A stretch of DNA of 64,000 nucleotides from Tupaia tana (taxonomy: Eukaryota; Chordata; Mammalia; Scandentia; Tupaiidae), in the NCBI GenBank assembly GCA_026018925.1, contig JAKSZU010000029.1:7439006-7503005 (forward strand). Reading direction: 5' to 3'. The position numbers and the translations under genes were made by a program. Shown here in pieces: positions 42,901 to 53,655 of the stretch. The stretch's first letter is position 1, and each line of letters begins with the position of its first letter. Under the pieces are notes generated by a model. That model did no database searches. It was not told where the DNA came from and saw only the letters and a list, made by a program, of their open reading frames with translations.

Positions 42901-43894
42901 ACACAGACACATGGAAATAAGAGTCCAAAAACTATGAAAGTGGCCAACTTAATCATAGGGACAAGTCTGGAGTTGAATATTATATCCCAGAATTTAATCA
43001 GGAAAATTGAACCAGAACAGAAGATAAAAGCACATGAGACTGATAGGTTCATGCACCTACCATTTGAACAGAATCCTAACTTGTTTCCTGGCTTTAAGCA
43101 AAGTTCCTTGGCACTTCTTTGAGTTAAGTTAAAACTTATTTTCTTAGTAGTAATGAGTGAACTCACCATTGAAAGTAGTTAGATTATGTAGGAAATTGTG
43201 TGATCAATGCAACTTGGGTGGGAAGGGAATGAAGGACAATTGTAGACACCGGAGGTGGTGTGAGAGGAGGGTGGGAAAGGACAGAGGGTCAGAAAGAGGG
43301 GTGGAAGTAATTCTAGGAACTAGTAATGGAAAATTTTTTGTAATGTGCATGATTGTGTCGCTATGCAGTGTGTACTGGATGGGAGATTGCATTTTGTATG
43401 CTGTGATGAAGCTTAGGGAAGGAATGTAAATTGAGTTACAAAAAAAAAGTTTCAGAAAAAAAATATATATCTATTCAATGACTGCAGTAGAATATGTAGC
43501 CCCAGCTAGGTGCTACTTTATAGGATGCGTAAAGTAAGACTTGTGTTCATGGAAATGTGTGTATCACCTGTGTTTGCTATGAGGGTATTTGGATTGATTA
43601 GGGTCTTTGGCTATACAATAAAATGTGAGGAGAAAACAGTATAGAAAGCAAACATAGATACCAGTGTGGGAGGAGAGTGGGAGATGGGAGAGGGTAGGAG
43701 ATAGGGAATCAAGGATGGGGGGGAAAAAAGCAAAACATACAGAAGACAAGAAATGGAATATCATTTGCTGACAATAACATGTTTGTTGATGTGCTTGATT
43801 GAGACAATATATAATGTACTTTGGATGGAAAATCTCATTTTGTATGCTGTAATGATGTTCAGTGAATGAATGCAAATAAATACATTGAAAAAAA

Positions 43895-44136
43895 ACCCCT
43901 GAAATATCACTTTCACACTCACTAGGATGTCTAAAACACATTAAAAAACCCTGAGGAAATATAACAAATGTTGGTGACAATGTGCAGAAACTGGAACCCT
44001 TGTGTATACCTGATGGAAATGTAAAATGGTAGAAAACAGTACTGCAGCTCCTCAAGAAATTAAACCTAGACACCCTATAACTGAGCAATTCACGGTTAGT
44101 TATATATATAAAGTAATTAAAACAAACAACAACAAC
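43895..44136 (+). mobile_element. Transduced old LINE-1 3' fragment
   Basis: Sense-orientation L1 3' text (GGTGACAATGTGCAGAAACT, GGAAATGTAAAATGG, CAAGAAATTAAACCTAGACA) ending in AACAACAACAAAAAA. It lies between the HAL1 poly(A) site and the right target duplication. Confidence 0.85.
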
Positions 44137-44724
44137 AAAAAAGTGAAGCCAGAGTTTACTGAAGTAAAAATCTTCTGGGTATTGGGAAGGGTTCACTGTC
44201 TTGAGAAATTGTTTAAAGCCAGAAATTTTTCTTTACTGGTTTGAAAATAAGAAACTTCCATGAAAAAGGTATGGCATGTGTATCATAAAAGTAAAAATAT
44301 CTTTCCACTCTGAAGAGTGGAGATTTCTCATGATCAATACCTTTCCCTGAATTAACCAGAATTCTCTTGTTCCCAGGCTCCAGACACTCCCTTCATCACC
44401 ATGTATTATATACACATTTGCAGATGAAACGCTAATCCTCTTCATAAGAGTAAAGTCACGTGGTAAAAAGACACCTTTTGTGGCAGGGAGCATTTCTGTA
44501 AATGTCACACAGATATCCTTTTCTATCATCTTTTTCTTTAGAATCTGAAGGAACTGCTCCCCTTGCATATCATCAGGTACATAGAGTGCCACCCACATCC
44601 AGCCAAAATGCAACAACAAGCAGATGATTCCATAAATCTGCGAACTGTTCTTGGTGGCCATCTGATAAATGGATGGAAATTGGTTTTTATCACTTAGGAT
44701 GATATCAAAAGGACCATATGTGAC

Positions 44725-45785
44725 CTGAATAAGAAAGAAATAAGTTGATTATGACTTTATTGGAATTTTGGATTGTTCCACTTAAACAGGGAAGAGATAA
44801 AACCATAGAATGGGATATTGAGATATATGTGATTAAATGTACTATAGAAATAATTTAAAAAAATAAAAAAAAATTGAGTGAAGAGAATGCATATTGTGGA
44901 AGTAACACTATTCTGTGATTTAGAGCAGTAGAAGACTGTTTCTCAGGCCCATTTCTTTCAATAAAGGACCTGTGACTAGTCCAAATAATAGTATCACTTC
45001 CAGACCAAAGCATAAAAGAAAGAATAAGTATAAGGTTCAATACTTGTTTCATTGTCTACAGTCGGAATGAGGGCTGCCTAATTTATAAAAATTGTACAAC
45101 AAATGTTGGTGATTTTGCTAATGTGAGCTCATGTGACATGTGGATCAGAGGTTTCCTTTCCTAGCACCCAAGGTTAAAAATGTCAACTCTGAGAAAAAAT
45201 ATTGTATTGATTTTTTTGATACTGTGTTTTATCACTACACCATAACATATATTGTCTTAAAACATAACAACTTAGCCTCTCTGATATTTTTATAATCTTA
45301 TTTTTCAAGAGCATGATTCTCCTGAACTAATGCTATGCTTGCCAGTAATGTCTTCTGAAACTTTTATTAGACAGTTCCCCTGGAAAAATCTCTGAGGTGG
45401 AGAGTTGATATGTGGAAAGTAACTGGAAGTGCTTTCAAGAGATCCACCTGGATGGATGTGAGGAAGAGCAGAGGGAGCTGGTAAACCTCAGCTGTTGTAA
45501 CTGATCCATAGCCAACTTGAAGGATCTTTGATGCTGGAATGTACTTTCTTTGTTCAATGTCATAATGAAAACAATATTTTTATATCTTTAGATCTTTGTA
45601 TCAAATGTCCAGTGATAGTTTCCTCTCTTAAGATAAGGTAAATTTCTACTCATTTCATAATTTTTAGGAGACATCTTTAAATTGGCCATCAATGTTCCCA
45701 TCAGTAGGGGTTGAATGTAATCGATACGAACAGGAGTTTGGGTGAAACTTAACATATTCCACTTCTCTTGTTATTTTTAATTTGT
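44725..45785. other. V2R intron 2, no known repeat
   Basis: Nothing recognised besides the splice acceptor of exon 3. Confidence 0.5.
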
Positions 45786-45787
45786 TA

Positions 45788-46016
45788 GAGGGCAAATTGA
45801 ACCATGTGTGCTTGCCACAGAGGACAGTGAGATATAACCCCTCATAGGGAATGTTTATGCCAGTATTTATTCTCCTGAATTTTCAGTTTTTGGGATTTTC
45901 AACCTGCAAGCATACATGCCAAGTGTGTTCTTTAAGCCACCAGGATCAAGATTTGAACCATGCAGTCAGCCATGTGGAATTCAGTCACAGTAACCATCAT
46001 ATCACCAGCTGGCCCA
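45788..46016 (-). mobile_element. SINE, diverged family A type
   Basis: AACCATGTGTGCTTGCCACA; TATCACCAGCTGGCCC head in reverse. Confidence 0.75.
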
Positions 46017-46146
46017 CTGCTGATCTTTTTCTTTCTCTCTCATCTTTGTACTGTTAATAATCCCATGACTCATGAAATTATCTGTTTTTTTTTCTTGTGT
46101 TTCCATAAATTGTGCCTTAACAACCCAGAGTTGTTTGAGGATCATT

Positions 46147-46410
46147 TTTTTGAGAGATTTTTGCAATAGGGAGCATGCACTTGCCAGAAAGGCAGAGAGA
46201 GACAGAGAGATAGAAAGCAAGAAATCACCACCACCACCCCCCGGGGGGGATGGCCACGTGCAATCCCTTCTCCTCTATTCTCCTCTTGGGATTTTGGGCA
46301 CGCACACACACGCGCCCAGTGTGAGTTTAAGCTACCAGGTCCAGAACTCAAACCATGGTCAACTATGTGGGAGTTCAGCGACATAGCCATTACACTAACT
46401 GCTGGTCCCA
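46147..46410 (-). mobile_element. SINE family A
   Basis: CCCCCCGGGGGGGATGG block. Target duplication GTTTGAGGATCAT at about 46,134-46,146 and 46,414-46,426. Confidence 0.93.
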
Positions 46411-46538
46411 AGTTTGAGGATCATAAGGGGTATGTAAATCCAGCTTCCACATTTTCTTTGCTCATATGTGAGAAAATTGCTTTAGAAGCATCCAACTCTT
46501 ATTTCCCACCCTGACAATCCACTCATCTGTGGGCTTTT

Positions 46539-46798
46539 TCTTTTTTCTTTTTTTTTTTTGCTATAGGGCGCGTGCGCTCGCCAGACAGACAGAGACAGAC
46601 AGAGAGATAGAAAGCGAGAAATCACCCCCCAGGGGGGATGGCCATGCCGCAATCCCTTCTCCTCCATTCTCCTCTTGGGATCTTGGGCACGCACGCACAC
46701 GCGCCCGGCTTGAGTTTAAGCCACCGGGTCCGGGACTCGAACCGTGGTCGACTACATGGGAGTCCAGCGACATAGCCATTACGCTAACTGCTGGTCCC
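46539..46798 (-). mobile_element. SINE family A at the V2R exon 2 donor
   Basis: A nearly undegraded copy with many CpGs, GGTTCGAGTCC B box and CCCCCCAGGGGGG block. Target duplication ATCTGTGGGCTTTT at 46,525-46,538 and 46,799-46,812; the duplicated bases include the last exon 2 codons and the mutated donor. Confidence 0.96.
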
Positions 46799-46800
46799 AT

Positions 46801-47091
46801 CTGTGGGCTTTTGTAGAGTTCCAAAAGGGCTCCAACTTGGGCTGAAAATGTTGGTATTTTCCTGCAATGATAGCAACAGGTTGTTTCTGTGTCTGGCAGT
46901 TGTAGTTTGGAAGGGTCTGATTTCCTCCACAGAGCAAAAACAGAGCACTTTGTAACTTTTTTTTGTCACTGGGAAATGCATTGTAGAGATTATAACCCAG
47001 GGAAAGGTTCGGGAGCAAATGGAGGCTCTTACTGATCTCATCAATGGCAAAGAGAAAGGCCAACACATATTGGTAGTTCTTCCAGTTGTAC
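46801..47091 (-). pseudogene. Vmn2r: V2R pseudogene, exon 2 (frameshift, donor lost, SINE at its end)
   Basis: Exon 2 encodes part of the Venus-flytrap ligand-binding domain. After the acceptor (CTGTTTAG|G at 47,092) it reads YNWKNYQYVLAFLFAIDEIS then LLPNLSLGYNLYNAF, the hallmark V2R/class C segment, and later NYNCQTQKQPVAIIAG. The frame then breaks near 46,850-46,865. The expected ending (SAQVGALLELYKSPQ) is found one frame over, consistent with a 1-nt deletion: the exon is 291 nt, whereas 292 would keep phase with exons 1 and 3. The sequence after CCACAG is ATGAGT rather than GTGAGT, so the splice donor is lost. A SINE at 46,539-46,798 sits directly on this junction. Three independent signs show it is a dead exon. 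Confidence 0.9.
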
Positions 47092-47796
47092 CTAAACAGA
47101 GGGGACAGCATTAGGATATACAGTCAAGTCATGTGATTCAGGATAAACTCTTCAGTCAAGTCACAAGAAATAAATGTTTAGGCCTAGACTGTCATTTCAG
47201 AGACTCTCCTGCACTGGTACATGGAACTGGTGTGAATAATGTTTGCAGGGCTCTAGAAAACCTTTAAATGTGTTTTTCTCTCTACTAAAGCAAATTGAGT
47301 CCAAACAATGAAGAGAGGTTTTGAAGACTGTGAGTGAGATGGTTTTATTTAGCTGGATGATAACGATGTCACCTAAACAGAGGTGGTTTTAAAGAAGGAT
47401 CACTCATGTATAGAGAAGACAGCAATTTTTAAAGAATGTGAATAAAGAGTACACACATTCACCATTTTTTATACTTTTAAAATTTTATATATAGGCAAGT
47501 TACTATATATATATAATACAAAGTATTTTTATCATTTTTAAATATAACATAGAACAATTGGAGTTATCATAGTTTATATGTATATCACCTGAATTATTTC
47601 AGATTTTCTGTAAGGATAACATTAGCATCCTAGTCCCTTGGCATTATTGGAATGAATAATCCTCAATTATAAATTACATTCCCCATCCTTATACTTACCA
47701 TTATAACCCTTCTCAAAGTGAATGTCATCTTATTTCAATGTAGGTCCAGAAACCATTATGGAAGCATTTCTTATTTTTTCTCTGTTCTGGAACCTT
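47092..47796. other. V2R intron 1, no known repeat
   Basis: Nothing recognised besides the exon 2 acceptor (CCCCTCTGTTTAG). Confidence 0.5.
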
Positions 47797-47810
47797 TAAA
47801 TAGCATCTGG

Positions 47811-48013
47811 TGGGGCTAGCAATTTGCAAGGCAGTTAAGGCACCTAGATTTTCAAATAAGCTGACTTCAGTTTGAGTCCTGGGTCTGACAACTTGCTTTT
47901 TCACTTTCTTCCTCTCTCTCTTTCTCTCTCTCTTTTCAGATATCACACATGCCCTGTAGCAAATTCAAAACAAAATAATAATAACAAATAACATTAAATA
48001 AATAATTTTTAAA
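47811..48013 (+). mobile_element. SINE family B
   Basis: GGGGCTAGCAATTTGCAAGG head. Target duplication AAATAGCATCTG / AAATAGCACCTG at about 47,797-47,808 and 48,014-48,025. Confidence 0.92.
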
Positions 48014-48128
48014 AATAGCACCTGACTTGCCAGTTTTTCAGACATTTGGCACATTTCAGGTTCTTTTTCGTGGCTTTTTCTATAGTTTTATACACTTGTA
48101 AATCAACTCTGAAAAAAGTACTAAGGAT

Positions 48129-50455
48129 AGAACAGCCCTTCTTCAAGAACCAGCTCCATGGCTCCTGCGATCTAGCCATGTTTGGGGAAACGGAGGAATG
48201 AAGAGATCCCACTAATAATTCAGCCTCCAGTATAGACAACTTGCGTATCCTCGACCCTCAGATTGAACTTCCAAGTTTGGGATGAAATCGACCATCCACA
48301 AGATGACTAGAAATCGTTTCAGGAACACAAGAAATATGGGGAAGCAGGAAAATACCTCTCCTGCAAGAGAAAAGGATAACTCCTCTTCATCCACACACAG
48401 TTCAATGGAAGTCATGGAAATGTCTAATAAAGAATTCAGAACATTCATAATGGCAAAGCTTACAGAGATGGAAGAGAAGAGAGACAAGGAACTACTGAAG
48501 AGGAAGGAGAAAGGAGTTGAAGAGTTCCAGGAGGTGAGGAAATTCATGCAAGATCTAAAAGAGGAATTTCACACATTACAAAAGAATCAGATGGAACTGT
48601 TAGAGATGAAGGCTATAATACAAGAAGTCAAAATTTCCCTTGAAAGTATTAAAAGCAGACTAGATCATACAGAAAATAGAATCTCAGATGTAGAAGAGAA
48701 AATTGCTGGCCTAGAAAAATCCACCATGAAGACTGAGAAAATGGCCCAAAAATTTGAGAATAATATACGAGAAATAGTAGATACAATTAAACGTCCGAAC
48801 ATCCGGATAATAGGCATCCCAGAAGGCGAAGAAACTCATAAGGGCATTGATAATCTACTCCATGAAATCATGCAATAAAACTTTCCAAACCTGGAGAGGT
48901 ACTCAAAGATCCATTCCCAAGAAGTACAGAGGACCCCAAATAGAATCAACCCAAGAAGATCTTCTCCAAGACACATTATAGCCAGATTGACCAAAACCAC
49001 AGACAAAGACAAGATACTAAGACTGGCAAGAGAAAAATGGCAAGTTACCTACAAAGGATATCCCATCAGACTAACGGCAGATCTCTCATCGGAAACAATG
49101 TGAGCGAGGAGAGAATGGGAGAATATATTCAAAGCATTAAGGGAAAAGCAATTTCAACCGAGAATTCTGTACCCAGCAAGGTTATCGTTCATTTGCAAAG
49201 AAAAGACACGAACATTCCTAGATAAACAAGACCTGAAAGAATTTACCAGCACCAGACCAGATCTCCAAGAAGTTCTTAAGGGAATGCTATGTCAGTAAAA
49301 TTAAATGCAGACACACAGAAACAAGAGTTCAGAAACTAAGAAAATGGGCAACTTAATTGTAGGGACAAAGTCTGGAGTTGAGTATTATATCCCAGAGCTC
49401 AATCTGGAAAATTGAACCTCAGCAGAAACAGAAGAAAATTAAGTACATGAGACTGACCTGATGAAACAGCATTCTATGACTTGACTAAAATATTGCTGCT
49501 TTTCTTCTAAGCTTTCTTGTCCGGTTTTAAGGATTTTTGTCCTGTCTTGAGCTGTCAATGGATTCATGTACCTAATATTTGAACAGAATACTAACCTTGA
49601 AACCTTAAGTTTCAAGGAAATATCCTTACCAGTTCAAAACTGCTTTTCATGAAACCATCAGCTGAACTTGCTATTGTAAATAGTTAGATTACTTATGATA
49701 TTGTGTGATCAATGAAATGTCGGGAGAAAAGGAATTGAAGATAACTGTAGACAGCAGAGATAGTGTAATAAGAGAGTGGAATAGAGCAGAGGGTCAGACA
49801 TGGGGTAAAAAAATATATATATACATGAAAGTAGAAATGGAATATTATAGATGATAACATGCATGATTAAGCCACTACCCAGTTGATTAAGCCACTATCC
49901 AGTTTATTCTAGATGGGAAACCACATTTTGTATGTTGTGATGATGCTCAGGGAATGAATGTAAATTAATAGAAAAAAAATTTTCAGAATAAAAAGGGCAT
50001 TAAAAATACCTATCTGATGACTGCAGTAAGCTATATAGCCCTAGGTAGATGCTACTTTATAGTATGTTCATTCTACTCACTGAGTTTTGTGCCTAAAGTC
50101 AGACTTGTGTTCATGGATATGTATATTTCAGCTGTGCTTGCTATTGAAAATATTTAGATTTAGTAAGATATTTAGTGAAACAGTAAAATAGGGGAGACAG
50201 AGAAAGCAACAATAGATACCAGACACAATGTGGGAGGTGGGTGGGAGATGGCAGAGGGTAAGATAGGGAATCAAGAATAGGAAAAAAGGCAAAATATACA
50301 GAAAACAAGAAATGGAAAATTATGTGTTGACAATAACACACATCTTGATGTGCTTGATTGAGCCAATATACAGTGCACTGTGAATGGAAAAATCTCATTT
50401 TGTATGCTATAATGATGTACAGTGAATGAATGTAAATAAATAAAGAAAAAAGAAA
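48129..50455 (+). mobile_element. HAL1 element 5, full length
   Basis: A 2,327-bp half-L1 in V2R intron 1. Exact 17-bp target duplication AAAAAAGTACTAAGGAT at 48,112-48,128 and 50,456-50,472. It begins AGAACAGCCCTTCTTCAAGA, the same 5' end as element 1. ORF1 48,303-49,298; ORF2-start remnant with ATGGGCAACTTAATTGTAGG near 49,344; two 3' modules with CATTTTGTATG at about 49,923 and 50,396. Confidence 0.95.
48303..49298 (+). pseudogene. HAL1 ORF1 (element 5), two stops
   Basis: MTRNRFRNTRNMGKQENTSP at 48,303; coiled coil and IRIIGIPEGEETHKGIDNLL are open to a TAA at 48,876-48,878 (Gln codon in the intact copy). A TGA near 49,100 replaces Arg in ETMxARREW. The end is CQ-TAA at 49,296-49,298 instead of YQEN, a feature shared with element 1. 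Confidence 0.92.
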
Positions 50456-50810
50456 AAAAAAGTACTAAGGATGTTTTCATTGAAAATTAAATATTTAATT
50501 ACGATCTTGTGTTCACTTATTGACTACAACAAGTGTTTTTTACCAATTTGTAAAAACATTTTTCTCTTCAGTTAATTGGTCTTTATAATTGCTTATTTTC
50601 TGCTTGGAAATTCTTACCTTTAAATAAATATTAGCTAGAACTATGTTTTGAGATTTTAAAAATTGCTCAATTTGATTTTTTTATTGGGTTATTGTTATGT
50701 AATGTCTTTAATTTTTTTTCTATTCTCTGGAGTTGTTCTGGTCTTAGTTTTTAAAATTTAAACTTTAACATAAACATTAATTTTTTTATTTTTTCTTTTT
50801 CTTTCTTTTT

Positions 50811-51073
50811 TTTTTTTTGTAGAGGTTTTTCGCTATAGGGCACGTGCGCTCGCCAGACAGACAGAAAGAGACATAGAGACAGAAAGCGAGAAATCACCCC
50901 CCAGGGGGGATGGTCACGCCGCAATCCCTTCTCCTCCATTCTCCTCTCGGGATCTTGGGCACGCATGCACAAGCGCCCGGCGTGAGTTGTAAGCCACTGG
51001 GTCCGAGACGCGAACCGCGGTCAACTACGTGGGAATCCAGCGACATAGCCATTATGCTAACTGCTGGTTCCCA
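50811..51073 (-). mobile_element. SINE family A (young subtype)
   Basis: CTCGCCAGACAGACAG, CCCCCCAGGGGGG, GACGCGAACCGCGG (B box variant) and CTGCTGGTTCCC head in reverse. Flanks AATTTTTTTATTTTTT on both sides. Confidence 0.95.
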
Positions 51074-51091
51074 ATTTTTTTATTTTTTTTA

Positions 51092-51329
51092 ATGAGAGGT
51101 TTTGCCTTAAAGAGCATTAGCTTGTTAAAGAGAGGGACACATAGTGAGAGGGAAAGTGAGAAATCACCCCCAAAGGGCATGGCCATTCACAAATCTCTTC
51201 TCTTCCTGGAATCTAGGATATGCATTCACACATGTCAAGGCATTTCAAGCCACCAGGTCCAGGACTTAAAGAGCAGTTGGTCATGTGGGAGACCAGTGAC
51301 ATAACTGCTATACCATCTGCTTGTCCCCT
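51092..51329 (-). mobile_element. SINE, diverged family A type
   Basis: GAGAGGTTTTGCCTTAAAGA; CATCTGCTTGTCCCC head in reverse. Confidence 0.82.
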
Positions 51330-51389
51330 GATTTGTTAATAAAGCATGTTAGGCTAGAGATCTTTATGCAATCAGAACTCTGATTTTTT

Positions 51390-51650
51390 TTTTTTTTTGA
51401 GAGGTTTTTCGCTATAGGGCGCGTGCGCTCGCCAGACAGACAGAGAGAGACATAGAGACAGAAAGCGAGAAATCACCCCCCAGGGGGGATGGTCACGCCA
51501 CAATCCCTTCTCCTCCATTATCCTCTCGGGATCTTGGGCATGCACGCACACGCGCCCGGCGTGAGTTGTAAGCCACCGGGTCCGAGACGCGAACCGCGGT
51601 CGACTACATGGGAGTCCAGCGACATAGCCATTACGCTAACTGCTGGTTCC
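51390..51650 (-). mobile_element. SINE family A (young subtype)
   Basis: Almost identical to 50,811-51,073. Exact 17-bp target duplication CAGAACTCTGATTTTTT at 51,373-51,389 and 51,651-51,667. Confidence 0.96.
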
Positions 51651-51694
51651 CAGAACTCTGATTTTTTAACATTTGTTCTTCTATCATTGGTTAC

Positions 51695-51945
51695 TTTTTT
51701 CTGATACAGGATATGTGCACACACCAGACAGAAATGGAGAGAGAGAGAGAAAGAGAGAGACAGTAATGGAGAGAGGAAAAAGACAGAAATCACCCCCTGG
51801 AGGATGGTCTTGGCTCTGGCCCTTTTCTTTTATTCTACACTTGGGATGATTGACAGGCACACATCAACCTGGCATGTTTTTCAGGCCACTTTATGCAGTA
51901 CTCAAACCACATAGTCAGCCATATGAGAAACAGCAGCCTTTGATT
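51695..51945 (-). mobile_element. SINE, diverged family A type
   Basis: GGATATGTGCACACACCAGA, CACCCCCTGGAGGATGG. Confidence 0.78.
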
Positions 51946-51965
51946 TAAACATTTAAATGTCTCAT

Positions 51966-52124
51966 TTTTTTTTTCAGAGAGGATTTTGCCAGAAAAAGAG
52001 ATTGATATAAAGTGAGAGGGAAAGTGAGAAATCACCTCTTGGGGGGAAGGGGGATGGCCACACTGCAATTAGTCAGTCATGTAGGAGACCAGCTACATAA
52101 CTGCTATGCCTTCTGCTGGTCCCC
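51966..52124 (-). mobile_element. SINE, family A type, internally deleted
   Basis: CAGAGAGGATTTTGCCAG, TTGGGGGGAAGGGGGATGG, then straight to CCTTCTGCTGGTCCC. Confidence 0.78.
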
Positions 52125-52209
52125 TGGTTCATTAATAAAGCATGTTAACCTAAAGATTTTCATCAATCAGAGCTCTACTTTTTCTGAGTTGTTGTTATAG
52201 TTAACTGTT

Positions 52210-52470
52210 CCTTTTTTCTTGTTGTTATAGGGTGTGTGCACTCAGCATAGAGAAACAGAGAGAGGGAGGGTGAGAGTAAAAGAAAGTACAAAATCATCCC
52301 CTGGAGGATGGTCATTCCACAATCCTTTCTCCTTTATTCTGCACTTGAGATGATTGGACAGGCAGGCAAACTTCCAACTGGCAGGTTTCCCAGGCAACTT
52401 TACTCAGTACTCAAACCATGTAGTCAGCTAAATGGAATCCAGCTGCCTTAACCTCCATGCTGACTTAGGA
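52210..52470 (-). mobile_element. SINE, diverged family A type
   Basis: GTTATAGGGTGTGTGCACTC, CATCCCCTGGAGGATGG. Confidence 0.78.
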
Positions 52471-52619
52471 GTCTAGATAGATAGGGGATCTACTCTGCAT
52501 AATTAAGTTACTGTTGTTTTGATTTCTGTGGTCAGGAAAATGTTCACTGTGCCCCCATTACAAGTCTCAGAGAAATTTATGACTTCCTGTTGCTGGGCTA
52601 AAATCAGACTGAAACCAGT

Positions 52620-52722
52620 CACTGTGTACCATAGAGTAAGTTTCAAAATGCTGGTTCTGCAACTCAAACCTTGACCATGAGGGAGTACAACTCCTTAACC
52701 ATTAGGTCACCTGCTGGCCTTT
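52620..52722 (-). mobile_element. SINE head fragment
   Basis: CAACTCCTTAACCATTAGGT, CACCTGCTGGCC in reverse. Confidence 0.65.
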
Positions 52723-53005
52723 CTTGATAAAACTTTAATCAGACTTCATAGAGTTCACCCAATCCTATCTGCACACTTGTATATAATCCACATAAGTGAA
52801 TTTGGACAGAATATCCATTACCTGAAATGTTACCACTTAGTAATTTTTTATCCAATTACTCCCATGTTGCTCTTTGAGTTTAAATTCTTACTTGTCTTTG
52901 TTATACTCAGATTTGAAACTGAAGTAGTGCAAAATCTCATGGTCACACTTCCCTTACATATTTTGAGGCTTTAAAGGAAGCACTCTGCTTTAAAATGTAT
53001 GAAGC
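52723..53005. other. Intron 1, no feature
   Basis: Nothing recognised. Confidence 0.4.
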
Positions 53006-53006
53006 A

Positions 53007-53165
53007 GTGAGCAGGTGGCATGGTGTTTAAGGCTCTGGATTTCCACATGATTGACCATGGTATAAGTACCAGTCCTTGCAGCAGGAAAATAATGCTGGGC
53101 ACATGTACATGCCTGAGAGGAGAATGGAGATTGGATTGAGGTGTCTCCTTCCTTCCTGGTTAATA
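53007..53165 (+). mobile_element. SINE, shortened family A type
   Basis: AGTGAGCAGGTGGCATGGTG head, GAGAGGAGAATGGAGATTGG. Confidence 0.75.
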
Positions 53166-53655
53166 AATTATGGTGGCCTTTACATACCCATGACTTTTAT
53201 ACAAAGTACATTTCTACAATCCCCTAGTTAATGGTGAACATGAGAGTCAGCACGTTGATGCTAACATTAACTTTATGTCAGGACAGTGTCCCAATATGCA
53301 TATGGTCCTCACTATACAGGTCTTATAAAAGGCCTGAGGTACAAACAATTTCACTCATTCTGAGCTTCCCAAAGACCGAATACAAAGATAGTTCTGACAA
53401 AGTAGACAACAAACTATATTAATTTCTCTCTTCTGTCTTGAAAGAAATGGAGAAACACTGAAAATAAGAAAAAGAAAGATGATAAGAGGGTAACAAGGCA
53501 GAACATCCTGAGTTCACAATTCTGCACTTCTCTCATTTCTGTGCTCATGTGATTATTCTCAAGTGAAATTAATCACACACACACACGTATATATGTAAAC
53601 TACGTTATTACACAATTATAATCACATTTTGAGATACATGTAACCAACAACTTAC

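Larger units (their letters stand above)
41551..44136 (+). mobile_element. HAL1 element 3 with 3'-transduced L1, in V2R exon 3
   Basis: One insertion bounded by an exact 18-bp target duplication (AAAAAAGTGAAGCCAGAG at 41,533-41,550 and 44,137-44,154). It has two 122-bp 5' units (AGAGTTGAG at 41,552 and 41,674), intact ORF1 (41,899-42,900), an ORF2-start remnant (from 42,940) and two 3' modules ending with ATGCAAATAAATACATTG near 43,890. It then continues for about 240 bp of old L1 3' sequence (TGTTGGTGACAATGTGCAGA, AACTGGAACCC) to a final A/C-rich tail. The added L1 piece lies inside the target duplication, so it was carried in by read-through. Confidence 0.93.
41307..44724 (-). pseudogene. 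Vmn2r: V2R pseudogene, exon 3 split by a retroelement
   Basis: The large ligand-binding-domain exon. It begins at 44,724 after TTCAG with VTYGPFDIILSDKNQFPSIY, then LLLHFGWMWVALYVPDD and ISVSSANVYIIHGDEGS. An in-frame TAA lies at 44,233-44,235, after which the homologous frame resumes (GFKQFLKT, NPSQYPEDFYFSKLWLHFFE). At 44,137 the exon is cut by a HAL1 plus transduced L1 and resumes at 41,550. Just after the resumption a 1-nt insertion (41,520-41,529) shifts the frame into NSSLEFLPSEWRM, FIYHAVHVVAHVLSKMLL and PILPWQ. The exon ends at 41,307 with CAG|GC, a non-canonical donor. Without the insertion and one target duplication it is 814 nt, one more than a multiple of three, which fits the single-base insertion. 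Confidence 0.92.

Noticed and set aside
46529-46816. Open frames of 80-95 residues in many SINE copies
   Set aside because: They recur in each family A SINE in both orientations and reflect the GC-rich repeat, not genes.
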